A stretch of DNA of 64,000 bases from the NCBI GenBank assembly GCA_047030855.1, contig JBKYIJ010000008.1, positions 682,001 through 746,000 of the forward strand. The letters are read 5' to 3'. Position numbers and translations under genes: made by a program. A model generated the notes under the pieces. It worked only from the letters and a program-made list of their open reading frames with translations. It was not told the DNA's origin and searched no databases. Shown here in pieces: positions 19,421 through 29,025 of the stretch. Origin of the DNA: QVMM01 sp047030855 (GTDB taxonomy: Bacteria; Bacteroidota; Bacteroidia; Bacteroidales; Dysgonomonadaceae). Every line of letters starts with the position of its first letter. Positions within the stretch are counted from its first letter, which is position 1.

Positions 19421-20821
19421 ATGAAAAAGAGTTGTGTTTTATCAATTCTGTTGTTGCTTTTTACATCCGAAGCCTTTACACAAAGATTTCTGACTTTGGA
19501 TGATTGTCGGAATCTGGCAATTGAAAATAATAAAAACCTTAAAATTGCCACACAGGAAGAAAAGGCTGCATATTACCAGAAGAAAGAAGCTTTTACCAAA
19601 TATTTTCCCGAACTCTCTTTTTCGGGAACTTATTTGAGAAACGAGAAAAATCTCAATCTCCTTTCATCTTCCGCTATACCGACGCAAATCACCCTGCCCG
19701 ATCTTACCGGTATAGGTATACCGTTTCCCGGTGCTACAATCCCGATAGGTGATGAATACAGAAAAAAAATAAAAGATGCGGGAGAAATCGACATCAAGAA
19801 TGTGTGGGTTGCAGGCTTTAGCCTTGTACAGCCTGTTTTTATGGGAGGGAAGATAATCGCTTATAACGATATTCAGAAATATGCGGAAGAACTTGCCAAG
19901 TCGAAAAAAGACACCAAACTTACAGATGTGATAGTCGAAACCGATAATGCCTATTGGCAAATTGTTTCTTTATCCAATAAAGAACGCTTGGCGGAATCTT
20001 ATGTTGAGCTTTTAAGAAAAATGGAATCGGATATTATTGCGATGGAAGAAGAAGGTTTGGCGACGAAGGCAGACAGATTGTCCGTCAGCGTTAAACTAAA
20101 CGAGGCTGAAATGACTCTGACTAAAGCTGAAAACGGACTCAGCCTTGCCAAAATGTACCTTTCCCAGATTTGCGGGTTGGACATCTCCGACCAGATCACT
20201 TTGCAGGATGAACAGATAAAGACTCTGAATGTAGTGGAAGAAACCATTCCCGTGTCAGACGTAAACGAAGCCATAGCAAACAGGGATGAGATTAAGAGCC
20301 TGCAACTGGCAACTAAGATTTATAAAAAACAGGAAACAATATCCCGTTCCGAGTTTATGCCGCAAGTAGCGTTTACCGCAAGTTATTTGTGGACAAATCC
20401 AAGCTCTTTCGACGGGTTTGAAACCAAGTTTGGCGGGATGTGGAATCTCGGCGTAGCCGTTAAAGTACCTTTGAATATTTTTTCGAGCGCGGCCAAGCTG
20501 AATACAGCGAAGGCTAACAGCAGGATAGCCCAATATCAATTGGACGATGCCAAGGAAAAGATTGAACTGCAGGTAAACCAGTCCACCTACAAACTTAACG
20601 AAGCCAACAAAAAATTAAAAATGTCAACACGAAACATGGAGAAAGCAGACGAAAATCTCCGTTATGCCAATACGGGATTTGAAGAAGGCGTAATTCCAGC
20701 TTCCGATGCCCTTTCGGCACATACGGCATGGATGTCGGCGCATTCTGAATTTATTGACGCCCAGATAGATGTCAAGTTGTGCAAACTGTATCTGGATCAG
20801 GCAATGGGACGTGTATTTTAA
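19421..20821 (+). CDS. TolC-family outer membrane efflux protein
   Basis: The 466-residue protein has a signal peptide (about 1-21), then the duplicated OEP repeat pattern: RFLTLDDCRNLAIENNKNLK at the start of the first half and long amphipathic helices about 150-260 and 360-466. It would form the outer-membrane channel of a tripartite exporter. An A8 run in its gene near 19762-19769 is in frame, a useful control for the frameshifts elsewhere. It starts a four-gene operon with the adaptor 18 bp downstream. Confidence 0.9.
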   Translation: MKKSCVLSILLLLFTSEAFTQRFLTLDDCRNLAIENNKNLKIATQEEKAAYYQKKEAFTKYFPELSFSGTYLRNEKNLNLLSSSAIPTQITLPDLTGIGIPFPGATIPIGDEYRKKIKDAGEIDIKNVWVAGFSLVQPVFMGGKIIAYNDIQKYAEELAKSKKDTKLTDVIVETDNAYWQIVSLSNKERLAESYVELLRKMESDIIAMEEEGLATKADRLSVSVKLNEAEMTLTKAENGLSLAKMYLSQICGLDISDQITLQDEQIKTLNVVEETIPVSDVNEAIANRDEIKSLQLATKIYKKQETISRSEFMPQVAFTASYLWTNPSSFDGFETKFGGMWNLGVAVKVPLNIFSSAAKLNTAKANSRIAQYQLDDAKEKIELQVNQSTYKLNEANKKLKMSTRNMEKADENLRYANTGFEEGVIPASDALSAHTAWMSAHSEFIDAQIDVKLCKLYLDQAMGRVF

Positions 20822-20839
20822 GATAAAATCATAAATATT

Positions 20840-21829
20840 ATGAGTACGGAAAACAAAAAAGTCGGATCAAAACTTATTCCTATCCTGTGTTTTGCATTGG
20901 TAGTTATAGCCGTTGCATTGTACGGGTTCTTTTTTCTGAATCAGAAAGATAATATAATACAAGGAGAAACAGAGATAACGGAAGTCCGTATATCCAGCAA
21001 AGTACCCGGGCGTATCGCTTTATTTCTGGTGAAGGAAGGCGATCTTGTAAAAAAAGGTGATACACTGGCTATACTGAGTGCCCCTGACATACAGGCGAAA
21101 TACTCTCAGGCTGCCGCGGCAGAACAAGGAGCAGCCGCCCAGAATATAAAAGCTATTAAAGGCACGCGTTCCGAACAGGTTCAGTCTGCTTTCGAGATGT
21201 GGCAAAAAGCGAAAGCAGGGCTCGATATTGCTGATAAATCGTACAGGCGTGTGCAGAACCTCTATGAAAAGGGCGTTACTACTGCTCAGAAGCGAGATGA
21301 GGCTGAAGCGAACTATAAGGCGTCCGTAGCCACCGAAAAAGCTGCCCGATCGCAGTATGATATGGCTGTGAACGGTGCGGAAGAAGAAGATAAGATGACG
21401 GCACAAGCCATGCTCCTCAAAGCAAAAGGCGCAGTGGACGAAGTAAGTTCTTACGTAAACGAGACTTACCTCATATCGCCTGTCGACGGCGAAGTATCGG
21501 AAAAGTTTCCCAACGAAGGCGAGCTTGTCGGCACAGGTGCTCCTATCTTCAATATAATGGACTATTCGGATAAATGGGGTACGTTTAATGTCAGGGAAGA
21601 CAGGTTGATGAAATTTAAAATGGGCGAAAAACTGAAGGTTTATGTGCCTGCTCTTGACAAGGAAATAGAAATGTCCGTTTATTACATGAAAGATCTGGGT
21701 ACTTATGCCGCTTGGAAAGCCACTAAAGCCGCAGGCACCTACGACCGTAAAACCTTTGAGGTGCGTGCTCATTTCGCTGAAAATATTCCTGATGTAAGAC
21801 CCGGAATGTCTTTGATAATTAAAGAATAA
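20840..21829 (+). CDS. HlyD-family periplasmic adaptor
   Basis: The 329-residue membrane-fusion protein has one N-terminal membrane helix (about 10-32), a lipoyl half near 45-80 (EVRISSKVPGRIALFLVKEGDLVKKGD), an Ala/Glu/Lys-rich coiled coil (about 85-195), the second lipoyl half (YLISPVDGEVSEKFPNEGELV, about 213-233) and a beta-barrel domain. It bridges the inner-membrane permeases and the TolC-like channel. It ends five bases before the first permease. Confidence 0.92.
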   Translation: MSTENKKVGSKLIPILCFALVVIAVALYGFFFLNQKDNIIQGETEITEVRISSKVPGRIALFLVKEGDLVKKGDTLAILSAPDIQAKYSQAAAAEQGAAAQNIKAIKGTRSEQVQSAFEMWQKAKAGLDIADKSYRRVQNLYEKGVTTAQKRDEAEANYKASVATEKAARSQYDMAVNGAEEEDKMTAQAMLLKAKGAVDEVSSYVNETYLISPVDGEVSEKFPNEGELVGTGAPIFNIMDYSDKWGTFNVREDRLMKFKMGEKLKVYVPALDKEIEMSVYYMKDLGTYAAWKATKAAGTYDRKTFEVRAHFAENIPDVRPGMSLIIKE

Positions 21830-21834
21830 ACATA

Positions 21835-23004
21835 GTGTCTCAAAGGACAGGAATAGCGGTAATATTCAAACGGGAATGGAAGCGTATACTTTCTTCCAAA
21901 GTTTGTATATGGGGAATGATGGTTGCTCCTCTGCTGTCTTTACTGATTCTTGTTCCGATGATGAACGAAGGGTTGCCGAATAAAATACCTATTGCTGTTG
22001 TGGATTTGGATAATTCCAGCACGTCACGCTCTTTGATCCGCCAGTTGGATGCTTTTCCTAAAACCGATATAAAATTTAAAAGCCTTTCGTTCAGAGAGGC
22101 TCGTGAAAAGATGGAGCGTGCCGAGATATACGGTATTTTTCTGATACCAAGGGAATTCTCATCTAAAGCAATTTCAGGGGAAAGACCGAAGCTTTCTTTT
22201 TATACGAACAATGCCTTTCTTATATCAGGTTCGCTTTTGTTTCAGGATCTAAAATCTATTTCTGTTTTGACTTCCGCTTCCGTAGGGTTGAAGACGGCTG
22301 AAGCTAAAGGATACAGCACCAGCCAGATTATGCCTGTCATACAGCCCGTTTCGGTAGAGTCTCATCCCATTGCAAACCCTTATCTCAACTATTCCGTTTA
22401 TCTGAACAATACTCTTTTACCCGGCATACTGGGCATTATCATAATGTTGTTTACGACGTCCAGCTTCGGATGCGAAGTTAAGTCGGGTTCAGGACGGTTG
22501 CTGATGGGGCTGGGAAATAATTCGATATTTAAAGTCGTTGTAGGCAAGATTTTGCCCTATACGATTATTTATATGGTAATTTCGTTGTTGTTCATGTCGG
22601 TTTTTTATTACTACAATAAATTTCCTCTCAACAGCGGATTTTTTCCGATGTTCCTGAATTATCTGTTTTTTATAATTGCTTCACAGGGTGTCGGGTTGAT
22701 TCTCCTGAGCGTTTTCAGCAATTATCGCTTTGCAGGTAGTATGGCAAGCCTGATCGGTTCGATGGCGTTTTCAATATCAGGGTTTTCTTTTCCTTCTTTG
22801 GCTATGGATCCTGTTTTACAGAGCGTGTCATACCTGTTTCCGTTGAGGCATTTCTTTTTGATATATGTTGATCAGGCTTTGAACGGGCTGTCCTTTGCAT
22901 ATTCGGCTTATCATTATGCCGCACTTTTAGCGTTTATGCTGCTTGCGTTGCTGCTAATCCCGTTGCTTAAATCATTTCTAACAAAGAATATTTACGAAGA
23001 ATGA
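21835..23004 (+). CDS. ABC-2 type permease, first copy
   Basis: The 389-residue inner-membrane protein starts at GTG 21835. It has one N-terminal helix (about 22-42), a large extracytoplasmic domain with VVDLDNSSTSRSLIRQLDA (about 55-73), and five C-terminal helices (about 185-375). That is the ABC-2 permease layout of the YhhJ/YbhR type. It overlaps the next permease by four bases. No ATP-binding subunit is encoded beside it. Confidence 0.88.
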   Translation: MSQRTGIAVIFKREWKRILSSKVCIWGMMVAPLLSLLILVPMMNEGLPNKIPIAVVDLDNSSTSRSLIRQLDAFPKTDIKFKSLSFREAREKMERAEIYGIFLIPREFSSKAISGERPKLSFYTNNAFLISGSLLFQDLKSISVLTSASVGLKTAEAKGYSTSQIMPVIQPVSVESHPIANPYLNYSVYLNNTLLPGILGIIIMLFTTSSFGCEVKSGSGRLLMGLGNNSIFKVVVGKILPYTIIYMVISLLFMSVFYYYNKFPLNSGFFPMFLNYLFFIIASQGVGLILLSVFSNYRFAGSMASLIGSMAFSISGFSFPSLAMDPVLQSVSYLFPLRHFFLIYVDQALNGLSFAYSAYHYAALLAFMLLALLLIPLLKSFLTKNIYEE

Positions 23005-24227
23005 AAAAGGCAATTATCGACATATATTATGTTTGGGTAAACGAGATAAAGGTTGTCTTTAAGGATCCCGCGATTATTCTTGTATTTCTGGTTGTACCTG
23101 TCATATACCCTTTGATATACGGCTACTTTTACACGAATGAGGTTGTCCACGAAGCCAAATTAGTGGCTGTCGATGATTCGCATTCCTATCTGGGACGGGA
23201 ATTTGCCAGAAAAGTGGATGCAACTCCCGATGTCAATATTGTAGCAAAGGTTTCCAATATTGAAGAAGCTCGTGAAATGTTGCGACGAAAAGAAGCGTAC
23301 GGTATTCTATATATTCCGTCTGATTTCTCTAAAAACATCAATACGACTAAGCAGACGCAGGTGATGTTGTATATTGACATGAGCAGCCTGCTTTTTTACA
23401 AATCGTTTTTAATTGCGGCTACAGAGGTATCTCTCGACATGGGTGCCGATATCAGGGTTCAGGAAGTCGGTTACAGCAGTCAGGCGCAGGATGAGGTTAC
23501 AATGCAAGCCGTCGATTATGAATGGGTGCCTTTTTATAATCCTCAGAATGGTTTTGCGAGTTTCTTGGTGCCTGCTATTCTTATTCTGATTATTCAGCAA
23601 ACGATGTTGCTGGGTATCGGAACGCTTGTCGGAACGCATAATGATAAAAAAAGATTCAGGGTGGCTTCGGTAGCTAATATCGGTAAGAATATAAATTCAT
23701 TTAATCTTACCGCAGGAAAAGCTTTCTGTTACAGTTCTATCTATCTGTTGATGTGCGTATGGGGTTTCAGGGTGGTCCCTTATTTATTTAAGCTTCCACA
23801 GATCGGGGATCCGTTTACTATTTTTCTTTTCCTGATCCCGTTTTTGCTTGCGACGACATTCTTTACGATGACATTGTCGTACTTTGTTTCCCAACGTGAA
23901 TTCGTGATGCTTATTTTTATGTTTTCGAGTCCGTTGTTCCTGTTTGTTTCGGGTATTTCATGGCCTTGGACTGCCATGCCTGCTCCCTTAAAAGCAATAG
24001 CATACATAATGCCTTCGACTCCGAGTATCCACGCTTTTGTAAAAATAAATACGATGGGCGCTACTTTGGCTGACATACGTTTCGAATATATTACGCTATG
24101 GGTTCAGACTATTTTTTATTGGGTGGCGGCTACTTTGATGTACAGGTGGTGGATTGTAAACTATGATCCTGATACTAAAAAAGTGGGATTTAAGATAGTG
24201 AGAGACGATTCTGCACCGAATGTCTGA
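23001..24227 (+). CDS. ABC-2 type permease, second copy
   Basis: The 408-residue protein has the same layout as the preceding gene: N-terminal helix (about 25-45), soluble domain beginning AVDDSHSYLGREFARKVDATP and C-terminal helices. The two probably form a heterodimer. The four-base overlap indicates translational coupling. The operon ends here, so the energy source must be encoded elsewhere or the complex works without a classical ATPase. The exported substrate is unknown. Confidence 0.88.
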   Translation: MKKAIIDIYYVWVNEIKVVFKDPAIILVFLVVPVIYPLIYGYFYTNEVVHEAKLVAVDDSHSYLGREFARKVDATPDVNIVAKVSNIEEAREMLRRKEAYGILYIPSDFSKNINTTKQTQVMLYIDMSSLLFYKSFLIAATEVSLDMGADIRVQEVGYSSQAQDEVTMQAVDYEWVPFYNPQNGFASFLVPAILILIIQQTMLLGIGTLVGTHNDKKRFRVASVANIGKNINSFNLTAGKAFCYSSIYLLMCVWGFRVVPYLFKLPQIGDPFTIFLFLIPFLLATTFFTMTLSYFVSQREFVMLIFMFSSPLFLFVSGISWPWTAMPAPLKAIAYIMPSTPSIHAFVKINTMGATLADIRFEYITLWVQTIFYWVAATLMYRWWIVNYDPDTKKVGFKIVRDDSAPNV

Positions 24228-24293
24228 TACTGTCGGTTAAAAAACATTCTTCTCTTTTGAATAAATCTATGCTGATTTAATATTAAAAACAGC

Positions 24294-24301
24294 TATTTTT
24301 G
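24294..24301 (+). promoter_or_regulatory. -7 box before the LEA-like lipoprotein
   Basis: TATTTTTG matches TAnnTTTG, 29 bp before the ATG at 24331. No convincing -33 box is seen. Confidence 0.45.
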
Positions 24302-24330
24302 TTATCAATAAAGAAATTAACTCCTGTTTT

Positions 24331-24915
24331 ATGAAAGTAAAAGCCATTTTATTGTCATTGTCCGTATTGTTCTTCTTTGCAGGTTGCGACGTGTCGAAGG
24401 GCGTTTCGAGCGCTTATAATATGACACAGTGTAAGTATGATTACAAATCAATAACCGATCTGAATGTCGCGGGAATGAATTTGTCGAATGGAATATCGCC
24501 TGTATATATACCGAAGCTCACATCTTTGTTGTCGGGAAAGGCGTCGTCCATCCCACTTGATTTTACTCTTAACCTAAATGTAAGTAATCCCAATCAGGGA
24601 GAGGCTGCCCTCAGAGGAGCGCAATATATATTGAGTATTGATGATATCGAGTTTACTAAAGGTTCTATTAATCAGTCATTAAACATTCCTTCGGGCGGCA
24701 GTCAGGTTTTGCCCATATCAATAGGATTTGACGCAGCCCAATACATGAAAGGGGAAACCAAAGATGCGGTTGAAAATATCGCAAAGAATTTTATAGGCTT
24801 AGGCAACCGGAAATCGAAAGTGACAATTCGCCTGAAACCGTCTTTTGCAATAGGGAATCAAACAGTGACATCTCCTGTTTATATACCTGTCAGCTTTAGC
24901 TTTGGCGGAAAATGA
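24331..24915 (+). CDS. LEA type 2-like lipoprotein
   Basis: The 194-residue protein starts with a lipoprotein signal (lipobox FFAGC, Cys about 19). The rest resembles the water-stress/LEA14 fold: SIPLDFTLNLNVSNPNQGEAALRGAQYILSIDDIEF shows the typical strand pattern with the Asn-Pro turn, and the end KVTIRLKPSFAIGNQTVTSPVYIPV completes it. It probably sits in the outer membrane facing the periplasm. Role unknown. It overlaps the extended trpS frame but not the real trpS start. Confidence 0.75.
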   Translation: MKVKAILLSLSVLFFFAGCDVSKGVSSAYNMTQCKYDYKSITDLNVAGMNLSNGISPVYIPKLTSLLSGKASSIPLDFTLNLNVSNPNQGEAALRGAQYILSIDDIEFTKGSINQSLNIPSGGSQVLPISIGFDAAQYMKGETKDAVENIAKNFIGLGNRKSKVTIRLKPSFAIGNQTVTSPVYIPVSFSFGGK

Positions 24916-24952
24916 AAGTGTTGAAATAGAAAAATATATAGAAATAAAAGAT

Positions 24953-25942
24953 ATGAAAACAGTTGTAAGCGGAATCCGTTCTACGGGAAATCTTCATTTA
25001 GGTAATTACTTCGGAGCATTAAAAAACTTCATCGACATGCAGGATGAAAATAAATGTTTTTTCTTCATCGCCGATTATCATTCACTGACCACGCATCCCG
25101 ATCCTAAACAATTGCACGGCAATGTTAAGAACGTTCTTACCGAATATCTGGCGGCAGGAATTGATCCGAAGAAATCGACAATATACGTGCAAAGCGAAGT
25201 CCCCGAAGTTTGTGAACTCTATTTGTTGCTGAATATGCACGCCTATATGGGAGAGTTGGCTAAAACGGCATCTTTTAAGGATAAAGCGCGTAAGAACCCC
25301 GATAATGTCAATGCAGGACTGCTTACATATCCGACGCTCATGGCGGCAGACATACTCATGCATAATGCAGATATGGTGCCTGTTGGTAAAGATCAGGAGC
25401 AGCATTTGGAAATGACCCGCAAATTTGCCCGCCGTTTCAATAATTTTTATGGAGTAGAGTTTTTTAAAGAGCCCATAGCATACAATTTCGGAAAGAAACT
25501 TGTCAAAATTCCCGGATTGGACGGCAGTACGAAAATGGGGAAATCGGAAGGCAACTGCCTGTATCTGACAGATGAACCTAAAGTGATTGAGAAAAAAGTA
25601 AAAGGTGCATTAACCGATTCGGGACCGACCGAACCTCATTCGGCTAAACCCGAATATATCAAGAACCTTTTTACCATACTTAAGATAGTTTCCGCCAAGG
25701 ACGTTGTAAAGTATTACGAACAAAAATGGGATACTTGCGAAATTCGTTACGGCGATCTGAAAAAACAGCTTGCAGAGGATATAATAAAAGTCATTGATCC
25801 TATTCGTGAACGCATATTGGAAATCGAAAAAGATGATGCTTACTTGCATAAAGTAACCGCTGAGGGACGTGAAAAAGCACGCGAAAGCGCATCTAAAACA
25901 TTGAAGGAAGTAAAACAAATTATGGGTTTTAAATTGTTTTAA
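24953..25942 (+). CDS. trpS: tryptophanyl-tRNA synthetase
   Basis: The class I synthetase (330 residues from ATG 24953, MKTVVSGIRSTGNLHLGNYFG) has the HIGH-like motif TGNLHLGN near residue 10 and the KMSKS-like KMGKSEGN near 195. The tryptophan-binding region includes DQEQHLEMTRKFARRF near 147-162. The frame opens 17 codons earlier, inside the preceding gene, but the chosen ATG matches homologues. recX follows without a gap. Confidence 0.95.
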   Translation: MKTVVSGIRSTGNLHLGNYFGALKNFIDMQDENKCFFFIADYHSLTTHPDPKQLHGNVKNVLTEYLAAGIDPKKSTIYVQSEVPEVCELYLLLNMHAYMGELAKTASFKDKARKNPDNVNAGLLTYPTLMAADILMHNADMVPVGKDQEQHLEMTRKFARRFNNFYGVEFFKEPIAYNFGKKLVKIPGLDGSTKMGKSEGNCLYLTDEPKVIEKKVKGALTDSGPTEPHSAKPEYIKNLFTILKIVSAKDVVKYYEQKWDTCEIRYGDLKKQLAEDIIKVIDPIRERILEIEKDDAYLHKVTAEGREKARESASKTLKEVKQIMGFKLF

Positions 25943-26425
25943 ATGACGGAAGCACAGGCTTTATCCCGAATTGCGGCATATTGTTCGAAAGCAGAACGAT
26001 CGGAATATGACGTAAGGAAAAAGCTCGAGGCTTGGCAAATAGATAAAGATCAGGTTGGCAGTATCGTTTCTCGGCTGAAGAAAGAAAATTTCCTGAATGA
26101 AGAGCGATTCTGCCAAGCTTTTATAAAAGACAAACTTCGTTTTAATAAATGGGGGAAAAATAAGATCGTTTTTGAGTTAAGAAAAAAACGTATCTCCGAT
26201 AAGACGATTGAAAAAACGTTCTTACAACTCGATGTCGGAGATGATTTTGAAGATGCCTTGAAAAAACTGCTTACCTCTAAACTCCCTGCAATCAAGGCAA
26301 AAGATAATTACGAAAAAAAAGTAAAATTGTATCGGTTTGCTCTTGGCAGAGGATACTCTCCCGATGCAATACAAAAATGCTTGAACCGGCTTTTGGAAAA
26401 TTCTGATGCGGAAGATTTTATCTGA
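25943..26425 (+). CDS. recX: regulatory protein RecX
   Basis: The 160-residue protein has the RecX three-helix repeats: ALSRIAAYCSKAERSEYDVRKKL, then LKKENFLNEERFCQAFIKDKLRFNKWGKNKI near 45-75, and a C-terminal repeat with ALGRGYSPDAIQKCL. RecX restrains RecA filaments. It starts directly at the trpS stop and overlaps comF by 20 bases, so the three are co-transcribed. Confidence 0.9.
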   Translation: MTEAQALSRIAAYCSKAERSEYDVRKKLEAWQIDKDQVGSIVSRLKKENFLNEERFCQAFIKDKLRFNKWGKNKIVFELRKKRISDKTIEKTFLQLDVGDDFEDALKKLLTSKLPAIKAKDNYEKKVKLYRFALGRGYSPDAIQKCLNRLLENSDAEDFI

Positions 26426-27101
26426 TTTTATTAACCTCTTTTTCCCGAACATTTGTTTAGGTTGCGGCAAAAGACTGATAGAGGGAGAAAGCTATATTTG
26501 CCTTTCATGTATCGGAAATATCCCTGCAACGGATTATCACCTGATGAGAGGTAATAAACTGGAAGAGCGTTTTGCAGGGCGTTTCCTTTTTGATCGGATC
26601 GCGTCGTATGCTGTTTTCACAAAAGGAGGAGTGATACAGTCTTTAATTCACGAGCTTAAATATAACAACAACCCCCACATCGGAATTTTTATCGGAGTTC
26701 TGGCTGCGAATCATACTCTGCAAAGCAGTTTTTTCAGCGGAATAGACTTTCTTGTGCCTGTGCCTTTACATCCGAAAAGGGAAAAAGAAAGAGGTTATAA
26801 TCAATCTTTGAAAATTGCGGAAGGGATATCGCAGGTGACAGGGATTCCTGTTTATAAAGATAATCTTGTACGCGTGATAAATAACCCTTCGCAGACTACA
26901 CAGAACCAATCCGAACGCTGGAAGAATACGGAAAACATATTTGATCTGGTAAATATTGAAGAATTATATCAAAAGCACATTCTGCTGATAGACGATACCA
27001 TAACGACAGGCTCGACATTGGAATCCTGTGCAAAAACAATTTTAAATAAAGCTGATAGTTGCAGGATAAGCATTTACAGCATCGGAGCAAGTTTGGCTTA
27101 G
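26406..27101 (+). CDS. ComF-family phosphoribosyltransferase-like protein
   Basis: The 231-residue product has an N-terminal double Cys pair (CLGCGKRL and CLSC, about 17-37) that would bind zinc, the HELKYNNN block near 78, PVPLHPKREKERGYNQ near 117 and the PRPP-type loop LLIDDTITTGSTL near 195-207. This is the ComF/GntX layout, linked to DNA uptake in competent bacteria. Start overlaps recX. It converges on aguB with a four-base overlap of the 3' ends. Confidence 0.9.
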   Translation: MRKILSDFINLFFPNICLGCGKRLIEGESYICLSCIGNIPATDYHLMRGNKLEERFAGRFLFDRIASYAVFTKGGVIQSLIHELKYNNNPHIGIFIGVLAANHTLQSSFFSGIDFLVPVPLHPKREKERGYNQSLKIAEGISQVTGIPVYKDNLVRVINNPSQTTQNQSERWKNTENIFDLVNIEELYQKHILLIDDTITTGSTLESCAKTILNKADSCRISIYSIGASLA

Positions 27102-27973
27102 TCTCTGAATCTTTTTTTCAGATCGTCAAAGGCGTCAATCCTTCTGTCCCTGAAAAACGGCCACATCCGGCGAACTTCTTCCGAACGTTTTATATCTATT
27201 TCGATTAGTTGCGTCTCTTCATCCTGCGAACTGCCTGTCCATATTATTTCGCCTTGCGGACCTGCCACAAAGCTGTTTCCCCAGAATTGAATACCGTTGG
27301 TTTGTCCCGAAGGATCGGGTTCATAACCGACTCGGTTGACCGATACGACATGCAATCCGTTCGCAACCGCGTGCCCGCGTTGGGAAATAACCCATGCATC
27401 CTGTTGTCTCTTTTTCTCGTCGTCAGAGTCGGTAGATTCCCATCCGATAGCAGTCGGATAAATCAATAAGTCTGCTCCTGCCAGAGCCATCATGCGTGCG
27501 GCTTCGGGATACCATTGATCCCAGCAAACCAGAACACCCAATTTTCCGATGCTTGTTTCTATCGGATTGAATCCCAGATCACCCGGAGTGAAGTAGAATT
27601 TTTCGTAATAAGCAGGATCATCGGGAATGTGCATTTTGCGATACTTGCCTGCTATCCGTCCGTCCTTTTCTATGACTACCGCCGTATTGTGGTATAATCC
27701 CGCAGCTCTTCTTTCAAAGAGAGAAAGAACAATCACGACATTCAGCTTTTTTGCCAAAGCTCCGAATTCTTCGGTGGATTTTCCCGGAATAGGTTCAGCC
27801 AAATCAAAAACATCGGGATTTTCTGTCTGACAGAAATATAAAGAATTGTGTAGCTCTTGGAGCACGATAAGTTCAGCACCTTGTTTTGCCAGAGATTCGG
27901 CTTTTTCTTTCAGCCTGTTTACGTTATCCGATATGTCCGATGTATTGTTTTGTTGAATTATTCCGATTTTCAT
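27098..27973 (-). CDS. aguB: N-carbamoylputrescine amidase
   Basis: The 291-residue nitrilase-superfamily enzyme has the Glu-Lys-Cys triad: Glu in VLQELHNSLYF near 40, Lys in YRKMHIPDDPAYYEKFYF near 115, Cys in GVLVCWDQWYPEAARM near 149. The DQWYPEAARMMALAGAD sequence and the pairing with agmatine deiminase identify it as AguB, which converts N-carbamoylputrescine to putrescine, CO2 and ammonia. It lies 12 bp downstream of aguA. Confidence 0.94.
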   Translation of the reverse strand: MKIGIIQQNNTSDISDNVNRLKEKAESLAKQGAELIVLQELHNSLYFCQTENPDVFDLAEPIPGKSTEEFGALAKKLNVVIVLSLFERRAAGLYHNTAVVIEKDGRIAGKYRKMHIPDDPAYYEKFYFTPGDLGFNPIETSIGKLGVLVCWDQWYPEAARMMALAGADLLIYPTAIGWESTDSDDEKKRQQDAWVISQRGHAVANGLHVVSVNRVGYEPDPSGQTNGIQFWGNSFVAGPQGEIIWTGSSQDEETQLIEIDIKRSEEVRRMWPFFRDRRIDAFDDLKKRFRD

Positions 27974-27985
27974 AAGACAATTGCT

Positions 27986-29020
27986 TTAAATGTTTATAAA
28001 ACCTTCAGGATATTGCATTGTAACGCAATGCAACGAGCCATGCTCTTTTATTATTGCAGAACAGTCTATTCCGACAATTTCCTTCTCTGGAAACGCTTTT
28101 TTTAACTGTTCCATTGCTTTATCGTCAGTTGCGGCATCATTATAGACAGGGCATAATACCGCCGTGTTCATAATCAAAAAATTGGCGTATGTCGCAGGAA
28201 GCCTTTCCCCGTCAAAATATACAGGTTTAGCCATCGGCAATTCGATAAGCCTGTAAGGTTTTCCTTCAAAGTCGAGAAAACTTTTCAGTTGCATTTCCAT
28301 TTTTTGCAGGGCATCGAAATGCTCGTCATTCTTATCTTCACATTTAACGTAGGCGATCGTTCTTTCGTCGCAAAATCTTGCCAAAGTATCGATATGGCTG
28401 TCGGTGTCGTCTCCTGCCAAATATCCGTGATCCAGCCATAAGACTCTTTTCAGTCCGAAAGTTGATTTTAAATATTCTTCTATCTCGCCTTTCGACAGAT
28501 AAGAGTTTCTGTTCGGAGAAAGCAGGCATTCGGATGTCGTCAGCAAAGTTCCTTTTCCTTCTGTTTCCAAAGAACCTCCTTCCAGAACGAAATCTTTTTT
28601 GTTTACCAAAGGAATATTTGGCGAGAATATTTTATTCTTTTCCAAACCTCTGTTTATCTGATTGTCATAGTTTGCGGCAAACTTTAGTCCCCAGCCGTTG
28701 AAAGTGAAATCATACAATGTCGGCTTTCCGTCGGTATATACCGAAATCGCACTGTGATCTCTCGCCCAAGTATCGTTCGATTTTATCTCTGTCAGTACAA
28801 GATTCGGCGAATTTGAACATTCTCCGAGCATAAACTTGACTGCGTCTTTGTCCTTGCAGACGATAATAAGTTTTTGCCTTTGCAGAATTTCGCGGGCAAT
28901 GTTGACGAAGCAAGACGAAATTTCTTCCAGCATATATCCCCAGTCGGAATCTTCGTGAGGCCAAGTCAGTTGGATTGCGCTTTGAGGATGCCATTCGGGC
29001 GGGAAAAGTATATTTGCCAT
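27986..29020 (-). CDS. aguA: agmatine deiminase
   Basis: The 344-residue enzyme of the peptidyl-arginine deiminase fold hydrolyses agmatine to N-carbamoylputrescine. Visible motifs are PPEWHPQSAIQLTWPHEDSDW at the N-terminus, NDTWARDHSAISV near 83-95, the DDTDSHIDTLARF block near 204 and the catalytic Cys in HGSLHCVTMQYPEG near residue 335. With aguB it makes putrescine without ornithine decarboxylase. It lies five bases downstream of a small outer-membrane protein gene. Confidence 0.95.
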   Translation of the reverse strand: MANILFPPEWHPQSAIQLTWPHEDSDWGYMLEEISSCFVNIAREILQRQKLIIVCKDKDAVKFMLGECSNSPNLVLTEIKSNDTWARDHSAISVYTDGKPTLYDFTFNGWGLKFAANYDNQINRGLEKNKIFSPNIPLVNKKDFVLEGGSLETEGKGTLLTTSECLLSPNRNSYLSKGEIEEYLKSTFGLKRVLWLDHGYLAGDDTDSHIDTLARFCDERTIAYVKCEDKNDEHFDALQKMEMQLKSFLDFEGKPYRLIELPMAKPVYFDGERLPATYANFLIMNTAVLCPVYNDAATDDKAMEQLKKAFPEKEIVGIDCSAIIKEHGSLHCVTMQYPEGFINI

Positions 29021-29025
29021 TTATC

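Noticed and set aside
21020..21772. 250-codon open frame opposite the hlyD-like gene
   Set aside because: It lies wholly inside a well-supported gene and shows no domain; a codon-bias shadow.
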